Under the pieces are notes generated by a model. It worked only from the letters and a program-made list of their open reading frames with translations. It searched no databases and had not been told where the DNA came from. 54,188 bases of DNA from Arcobacter sp. (lineage in GTDB: Bacteria; Acidobacteriota; Terriglobia; Bryobacterales; Bryobacteraceae): assembly GCA_020723085.1 (NCBI GenBank), contig DYJN01000021.1, positions 1-54,188 of the forward strand, in the 5' to 3' direction. Within the stretch, counting starts at the first letter, position 1. Each line of letters starts with the position of its first letter. Positions 49,479 to 54,188 of the stretch are shown in pieces. The translations under genes and the position numbers were made by a program.

Positions 49479-51026
49479 TCAGCGGAACACCACCAAATCC
49501 TGCACCGCCACCCGCGTTCCGGCCGAATCCTCGTGCCGCACGCCGAGCACCTTCAACTGGATCCGGTGGCGCCCTTGTTTCAACCCGAACTGGTGATAGA
49601 CGCTCTCATCCCCCTTGGCGCTTTTCTCGTCCGAGCAGACATCCACATTGTTCGCCCGTTTGCCATCCACCCACACTTCGACAAATCCGCCATCGGGCAG
49701 ATAGGGCCCTACGACGATGAATCCCGTCCCCTCGAACTCGATGTCCGCGGTGGCGCCTTTTTCGCTGGTGACGCGCGCCCGCAGCCGCTCGTCCTGCCGC
49801 CACCCTCCGGCGAAGCGCCACCGCGCGTCGGAGTGCGGAATGCGCTCCACGGGCGAGCCGTAGTCATCCCAGAGCGGAACGGCCGCCGGCCGGGCCTTCT
49901 GCGCGGGGACACGGATTCCCTTCTCCGTGACCGTGCCGCCCGCCTTCGCCACGGCTTTCAGGGCCCGCTGGTACGTGCTTTCCACGATTTCGTGGAAATT
50001 GAAATCCGTATAGGCAAATTTCTTCTCCGCAATTGCCGGAATTCCACCCTTCCACTCGTCCGGGATTTTCTCCCATCCCATCATCACGCCCAGAATGCCG
50101 GCCGCGCTGGACGGGTTGCAGTCGGAGTCCTGGCCCGCCTGCGTCGAGACGCGGATGGTACGCGCCATGTCGCCGCCGCCATAGAGCAGGCCCAGAGCGA
50201 TATAAGCGCCGTTGATCTTGGCGTCAATATTGAACGGCCTCAAAGCGCCCGCCGGACAAGGCTCCCGCCGGTTCCATTTCTTTTCGATTTCCGACCAGTT
50301 TTTCGTCCAATCGGCCGGGTATTTTCTGTGCCATGCCAGCACGTCGGAGATCACCCGCGCGTAGGGGCTTTTTTGCGGCAGGCAGGCCAGCCCAGCCTCC
50401 ACCACACGGCGCGGGTCGTTTTCGAAAAACGCCGCGGCGTACATGCAGGACACGAACACGCCGCCGAGGATGCCGTCGCCGGCATTCATGACTCTTCCGG
50501 CGCGCACGCCGATATCGGCTGCCATCCGGGGCAGCCCGGGTGTCATCAGCCCGATGAAGTCCGCTTCAATCTGGAAATCGATATCGTTGGCATGCACGTT
50601 GTAACGCGGCGTCCCGCTGAGATGCGCAGGAACCCCGCGCCGCAGAGCGCGCCGGGCGGCAAGGTTGGCGTGCCAGAGAGCGTACTTCGATTCCCGGAAC
50701 ATGGCGCCGAAATCTTCCGTTGTGGCATCCAGCCCCTTGTCGTCGAGCACCTTGGCCAGCGTCATGTCAACGTAGAGGTCGTCCTGATTGAGCGCGTTGG
50801 AGACCATCTCGGGCTTCCAGGCAGGCAATTTGTCTTCAGGGATGATCTGCCCGCGCCAGCGGAATTCGGTAGGCGCCCCATAACTGACGCCGATCATCTG
50901 CCCCGCCCATCCGCCGCGGATCTTGTCGCGCAAAGCCTCCAGAGTCAACGTCCGCGGCGACGTCTGCGCGGCAGCTACGAGAGACAGCATCCACAGGCTC
51001 AAAAGCCCCTGTTTCCTCATGGCCAT
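49479..51026 (-). CDS. Exported ADP-ribosylglycohydrolase-family protein
   Basis: A 515-residue protein with a Sec signal (MRKQGLLSLWMLSLVAAAQ, after an optional MA; ATG 51020 is an equal alternative). The ADP-ribosylglycohydrolase (DraG/ARH) fold shows in 'DKIRGGWAGQMIGVSYGAPT', 'NQDDLYVDMTLAKVL' (metal Asp pair), 'GIAALGLLYGGGD'-like 'YIALGLLYGGGD', and 'STQAGQDSDCNPSSAAGILG' (second metal site). A C-terminal beta-sandwich of about 130 residues ('GTGFIVVGPYLPDGGFVEVW') looks like a carbohydrate-binding or NPCBM-like module. Export makes protein de-ADP-ribosylation unlikely, so a nucleoside or glycoside substrate is more plausible. It is convergent with the actin-like gene and divergent from the peptidase gene. 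Confidence 0.88.
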   Translation of the reverse strand: MAMRKQGLLSLWMLSLVAAAQTSPRTLTLEALRDKIRGGWAGQMIGVSYGAPTEFRWRGQIIPEDKLPAWKPEMVSNALNQDDLYVDMTLAKVLDDKGLDATTEDFGAMFRESKYALWHANLAARRALRRGVPAHLSGTPRYNVHANDIDFQIEADFIGLMTPGLPRMAADIGVRAGRVMNAGDGILGGVFVSCMYAAAFFENDPRRVVEAGLACLPQKSPYARVISDVLAWHRKYPADWTKNWSEIEKKWNRREPCPAGALRPFNIDAKINGAYIALGLLYGGGDMARTIRVSTQAGQDSDCNPSSAAGILGVMMGWEKIPDEWKGGIPAIAEKKFAYTDFNFHEIVESTYQRALKAVAKAGGTVTEKGIRVPAQKARPAAVPLWDDYGSPVERIPHSDARWRFAGGWRQDERLRARVTSEKGATADIEFEGTGFIVVGPYLPDGGFVEVWVDGKRANNVDVCSDEKSAKGDESVYHQFGLKQGRHRIQLKVLGVRHEDSAGTRVAVQDLVVFR

Positions 51027-51104
51027 CTCAGCCTATCACGGCGACGCGCCGTATCGACCGGCCCTATAGAGCGCGCCGAAAACGGCCGATGTTGGTGAGA
51101 AGCC

Positions 51105-52253
51105 ATGCTCTCTCTCTGGCTCGCGCTCGCCTCGCCGCCCGCCATCGTAGCCGGCGGGGCGCCGCTCTACTCAAGTTGCGATCCCTCGTCAGAGACCGTT
51201 GCCCGGCTCGAGGGCGGCACGCGGGTCAGTCTCGGCTACTCGATCAGCGGCGAGCATGGCCGCTGTTTTCACGTCACCGCCGGCACCCACCAAGGCTACA
51301 TTTTCGCCGCTTCGGTCACGACGCTCGAGGAGTATGAGAGGGCGCGGATCGCTGCCTCCGACAAAGAGCTGCCGCAGATGATCCGGGCTGAAATCCACAA
51401 GATCCGCGACGAGGCGCCCGCCCACCCTCTCGTCGCGCCGGTCCTGGGAGCCTTGGAGTCCGGGCGCCCGGCCCAAGCCCTGCGCCTGATGGAATCCGAG
51501 CTTCTGCCCAAGGTTCCTGACGATCCCAACGCGCTTGCGCTGGCAGGGTTGGCGGCGTTCCAGTCCGACGACACGAAGAAGGCCGAAAGCTACTGGTCGC
51601 GGTCGCTGGCGCTGCGCCCGAATCCTCAACTGGAGATGCTGCTGGCCCGGGTGAGGGCCGAGCGCGCCAGCGACGCGGGCCATGACAAGGCGTCCTCCTC
51701 CCGCTTCCTTCTGCGCTATGACGGCCGTGCCCTGTCCTCCCACGCCGCGTCCTCCCTGCTCTCCGTACTGGACGCGGAACTCGACCGGATCGACGCCGCG
51801 CTCGGCTGCCCGTCGGCGGAGCCGCTGACCGTCATCGTGCAGACCCGCAGCTCTTACCGCTCGGCGACCGGCGCCGGAGAGTGGAATGGCGGGCAGTTCG
51901 ACGGGCGCATCCGCGTGCCTCTGATGGAAAGCGCTCCGGCGGGTGAACTGCGCGCCACGCTGGCCCACGAACTCGTCCACGCATGCCTCGCCCGCCGCGG
52001 CATCCGGGAGCGCTGGCTGCATGAAGGGCTGGCGATGCGCTGGTCGGGCGAGCGCCCGCCGCCGAATCTCCTGCAGGAGGCGCGAAGACTGGACCGGCTT
52101 CCCGAGTGGAACGAATTGAAACCCGATCTGATCCGGCTTTACTACGCCTGGGCGTGGCTCGCCGTCGAGCATCTCTACGAGACGCGCGGCGAATCCGGCG
52201 TCCGCGAACTCCTCAGAAATCCCGCGGCGCTGCCCGCGCCCGCCATCCGCTGA
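51105..52253 (+). CDS. Exported SH3-TPR-gluzincin peptidase-like protein
   Basis: A 382-residue protein with a Sec-type start (MLSLWLALASPPAIVAGG). Residues about 20-70 resemble a bacterial SH3 domain ('VARLEGGTRVSLGYSISG', 'GRCFHVTAGTHQGYIFAAS'). Two TPR-like helical repeats (about 120-185: 'DDPNALALAGLAAFQSDDTK', 'KAESYWSRSLALRPNP') follow. The C-terminal part is a peptidase MA-like metalloprotease with zinc motif 'LAHELVHACLARR' (HELVH) and the third ligand in 'RWLHEGLAMRW'. It probably acts in the periplasm; SH3 and TPR parts suggest binding to wall or partner proteins. It is divergent from the glycohydrolase gene. The stop codon forms part of the next gene's promoter. Confidence 0.83.
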   Translation: MLSLWLALASPPAIVAGGAPLYSSCDPSSETVARLEGGTRVSLGYSISGEHGRCFHVTAGTHQGYIFAASVTTLEEYERARIAASDKELPQMIRAEIHKIRDEAPAHPLVAPVLGALESGRPAQALRLMESELLPKVPDDPNALALAGLAAFQSDDTKKAESYWSRSLALRPNPQLEMLLARVRAERASDAGHDKASSSRFLLRYDGRALSSHAASSLLSVLDAELDRIDAALGCPSAEPLTVIVQTRSSYRSATGAGEWNGGQFDGRIRVPLMESAPAGELRATLAHELVHACLARRGIRERWLHEGLAMRWSGERPPPNLLQEARRLDRLPEWNELKPDLIRLYYAWAWLAVEHLYETRGESGVRELLRNPAALPAPAIR

Positions 52254-52259
52254 TATACT
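52251..52259 (+). promoter_or_regulatory. Extended -10 element (TGATATACT) for the MFS gene
   Basis: TG-A-TATACT is a near-consensus extended -10. The TG belongs to the TGA stop of the preceding gene. The hexamer ends 14 nt before ATG 52274. The -35 position is a poor match, as expected for extended -10 promoters. Confidence 0.45.
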
Positions 52260-52273
52260 GCCCACCATTGCCG

Positions 52274-53545
52274 ATGCCCCGCCGCGCCGCCTCGCCTTGG
52301 CCGCTGCTCGCTCTGCTGTCGTTCTCGGTCCTCATCAACTACCTCGACCGCAGCAACCTGAGCGCGGCCGCGCCGCTGCTCGCGAAGGAACTCAGCCTCC
52401 CGGACTCGCAACTCGGCCTGCTGTTTTCGGCTTTTTTCTGGACCTACGCCCTGTGCCAGATTCTGGCCGGCTGGCTGGTGGACCGTTACAGCGTCGTCTC
52501 CGTTTACGCCGCCGGTTTCCTGCTTTGGTCGCTGGCGACCGGCGCAATCGGGCTGTCGCACGCATTCGGCCTGCTGATCCTGTTCCGGCTCGTGCTCGGC
52601 GCGGGAGAGAGCGTGGCGTTTCCCGCCTATTCGAAAATCCTGATCCGCGCTTTCCGCGAAGACCAGCGTGGATTGGCGAATTCCATTCTCGATGCCTGCA
52701 CGAAAATCGGTCCCGCTGCCGGCATTTATCTGGCCGCCTGGCTGATGCATGGATACGGCTGGCGGAGCTTTTTCCTGATGACGGGTTTTGGCGCGCTGGC
52801 ATGGCTCCCGTTCTGGCTGCGGTACGCGCCGGCGCGGCTGCCGGCATCAGACCCCGCGCCGGGCGGCCCTTCCGGCGCCGGTCCCGGCTGGCGTGAACTC
52901 CTGTCGAGCCGCACCGTCTGGGCCACCTTCCTCGGCCTGTTCTGCCACAACTACAACTGGTACTTGCTGCTGACCTGGCTGCCGACAATCCTCATCCGCG
53001 AGCGGCGCTTCTCGATGTTGGACATGGGCGCCTGGAACGGCGTGCTGCTGGCGATCACTGCGGCGTCCACGCTGGCCTCTGGCTGGTATTCGGACCGCCT
53101 CGCCGCGCGCGCGGGGAATGCGGCTTTTTTGCGCCGCTCGTTCCTGATCGCCGGGCTGCTCGTTACCGGTCTGGCCATGCCTTTTACTGTGGCTTCCTCG
53201 CCCTGGGTCTCCGCCATTTCGCTTGTGATCGCATTTACTGGCATTGGCATTTACGTCAGCAACTGCTGGGCTTTCACGCAGACGCTCGCCGGCGTGGCGG
53301 CGGGCAGATGGACCGGAATGCAAAATGCGTTTGCCAATCTCGGCGGCGTGATCGCGCCCGCTGTGACCGGCGTTCTCGTTGAAAAGACCGGCCGGTTTTT
53401 CCCTGCGATGATGGCCTCGGCGTGCATCCTTCTGTCCGGTGCGGCCGTCTACGCTTTTCTCGCGAAGATCCCCCGCGGCAGCGGCGGCAACGCGGGCGCC
53501 ATGCAGGCCGGCGCCGCCCCGGCTGGACAGCCCTCTCCACCGTAG
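52274..53545 (+). CDS. MFS transporter, anion:cation symporter type
   Basis: A 423-residue inner membrane transporter with 12 helices. '[20 protein letters not shown]' is the start typical of the ACS family (ExuT, GudP, phthalate transporter types). '[16 protein letters not shown]' is the loop 2-3 motif A, and '[18 protein letters not shown]' the helix 4-5 signature of that family. The middle loop is Pro/Gly/Ala-rich. Likely substrates are sugar acids such as hexuronates or other organic anions by H+ symport. ATG 52274 begins the conserved N-terminus. The C-terminal 30 residues are Gly/Ala-rich and look disordered. No catabolic gene is next to it. Confidence 0.9.
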   Translation: MPRRAASPWPLLALLSFSVLINYLDRSNLSAAAPLLAKELSLPDSQLGLLFSAFFWTYALCQILAGWLVDRYSVVSVYAAGFLLWSLATGAIGLSHAFGLLILFRLVLGAGESVAFPAYSKILIRAFREDQRGLANSILDACTKIGPAAGIYLAAWLMHGYGWRSFFLMTGFGALAWLPFWLRYAPARLPASDPAPGGPSGAGPGWRELLSSRTVWATFLGLFCHNYNWYLLLTWLPTILIRERRFSMLDMGAWNGVLLAITAASTLASGWYSDRLAARAGNAAFLRRSFLIAGLLVTGLAMPFTVASSPWVSAISLVIAFTGIGIYVSNCWAFTQTLAGVAAGRWTGMQNAFANLGGVIAPAVTGVLVEKTGRFFPAMMASACILLSGAAVYAFLAKIPRGSGGNAGAMQAGAAPAGQPSPP

Positions 53546-53619
53546 AGACATGGGCGCTGCTCCCGCGGGGCGCAACATCTGTAAACCGTATGCGGCGGGG
53601 CTGGACGCTCAGGATGTGA

Positions 53620-54054
53620 TACACAGGGAAAATCTGCCGAGCCCGCACGGCCTGGAGCGACGACGCGGGCGGCAACTGGCGCGAGGTCAGCGGCAACCTG
53701 CCCACGGATTTCGGTTTCGTGATCGATGTCCACGCCCCCGAGCCGGACACCATCTACGTGGTTCCCATTCAGAGCGACTCGGAGCACTACCCGCCCGGCG
53801 GGCGGCTTCAGGTGTGGCGCAGCCGCACGGGCGGCGGCGAATGGGAGCCCCTGTCGGACGGGCTGCCGCAGAGGGACTGCTATGTGAACGTGCTGCGCGA
53901 TGCGATGTCTGTGGACTCGCTCGACCCGTGCGGCGTTTACTTCGGCACCACCGGCGGGCAGATTTACGTTTCCGCCGACGCCGGCGATCACTGGGCCACC
54001 GCCGCGGCTCACCTGCCCCCGGTGCTCTCTGTGGAAGTCCAGACGCTGCCATGA
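53620..54054 (+). pseudogene. 5'-truncated WD40/BNR-repeat (sialidase-like) gene
   Basis: The C-terminal 138 or so residues of a BNR-repeat beta-propeller are intact: '[20 protein letters not shown]', '[12 protein letters not shown]', '[20 protein letters not shown]', '[20 protein letters not shown]' and '[14 protein letters not shown]'. Full-length relatives run to about 330-370 residues and have several repeats before this part. Here an in-frame TGA at 53617-53619 and non-matching sequence before about 53650 show that the front is gone; no frame upstream carries the missing repeats. GTG 53719 could still start a 111-residue fragment. The stop overlaps the MoaD/ThiS ATG (ATGA), the usual partner order for this family, so the break affects only the 5' side. 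Confidence 0.72.
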
Positions 54055-54188
54055 TCCGCGTCGTGCTGCCCTACCATCTGCGTCTGCTGGCGGGAACCGG
54101 CGAGGAGATCCGGCTGGATCCGGCGCCGCCGGTCACGCTCGCCGCAGTGCTGGGCGCGCTCGAATCGGCCCATCCGGCGCTGCGCGGA
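54051..54188 (+). CDS. MoaD/ThiS-family sulfur carrier protein, N-terminal part (cut by window edge)
   Basis: The first 46 residues of a ubiquitin-like sulfur carrier: '[20 protein letters not shown]', then '[21 protein letters not shown]'. The beta-hairpin followed by the first helix is typical of MoaD-like proteins found beside BNR-repeat genes; the diagnostic Gly-Gly end is beyond the window. Such carriers deliver sulfur in molybdopterin, thiamine or other cofactor synthesis after activation by an adenylating enzyme. Its start overlaps the stop of the truncated BNR gene, so its translation may depend on reading through that remnant. Confidence 0.82.
   Translation, partial: MIRVVLPYHLRLLAGTGEEIRLDPAPPVTLAAVLGALESAHPALRG

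Noticed and set aside
1-54188. CRISPR array, insertion sequence, prophage, tRNA or rRNA
   Set aside because: No regularly spaced repeats, transposase or integrase motifs, or RNA gene signatures were seen on reading both strands. Short degenerate elements could be missed without a search.

Overview
The window is about 54 kb of high-GC bacterial chromosome. The best guess at its source is an acidobacterium of the Bryobacterales (Solibacter) type. This rests on gene content: many exported proteins with RREFL or RRxFL twin-arginine signals (DUF2264, DUF362, aldo/keto reductase, GH95, Gfo/Idh/MocA), a DUF6599-like protein, a TolC protein with a Gly/Ala-rich insert, and many four-base start/stop overlaps. 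No 16S rRNA, tRNA, insertion sequence, integrase or CRISPR array was seen, so the placement is an inference.

Layout. 1-8.4 kb: a CHASE-domain sensor cut by the left edge, a divergent TolC-type outer membrane protein, an exported DUF362-DUF2264 pair, and a divergent exported ferredoxin-type aldo/keto reductase coupled to a DUF6599-like protein. 8.6-14.3 kb: anmK (cell-wall recycling), a GH95 fucosidase, an FmdE-like zinc protein overlapping thiE, and a methyltransferase preceded by a cluster of palindromes. 14.3-18.9 kb (minus strand): two tandem Gfo/Idh/MocA oxidoreductases, a NYN-domain protein and a metal-dependent amidohydrolase. 18.9-25.1 kb: a PAP2 phosphatase, an unknown exported protein coupled to a second DUF362 protein, an SDR, and a large CorA-like membrane protein.

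25.2-33.8 kb (minus strand): the most system-like block. A TonB-dependent receptor is followed without gaps by an ECF S component, a methyltransferase, a very short ECF T component and an ECF ATPase, then a KefB-type antiporter. A 7-bp dyad (GTATCAC-N13-GTGATAC) overlaps a predicted extended -10 element just before the receptor start. It resembles the wide-spaced operators of metal regulators such as NikR, so metal or metal-complex uptake is the favoured but unproven role. Upstream lies an S9 peptidase fused to a formylglycine-generating-enzyme-like domain.

33.9-44 kb: pgi, MoxR and a YchF-like P-loop protein form one operon. A convergent operon carries a SPOR protein, lnt and a GH20-like hydrolase, and beyond it lies a UvrD/AddA-type helicase-nuclease with Fe-S cysteines. 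44-46.5 kb: a small module of cupin, ferredoxin, a divergent Crp/Fnr regulator and a TIGR04053-like radical SAM protein, with a GTGA-N6-TCAC site that suits the regulator's recognition helix. 46.8-49 kb: a membrane-anchored peptidoglycan amidase coupled to an actin-like ATPase. 49.5-54.2 kb: an exported ADP-ribosylglycohydrolase-like protein, an SH3-TPR-gluzincin peptidase, an MFS transporter, a 5'-truncated BNR-repeat gene, and the start of a MoaD/ThiS protein.

Starts were chosen from ribosome binding sites, signal peptides and gene overlaps. Family names come from motif recognition by eye, not from searches.
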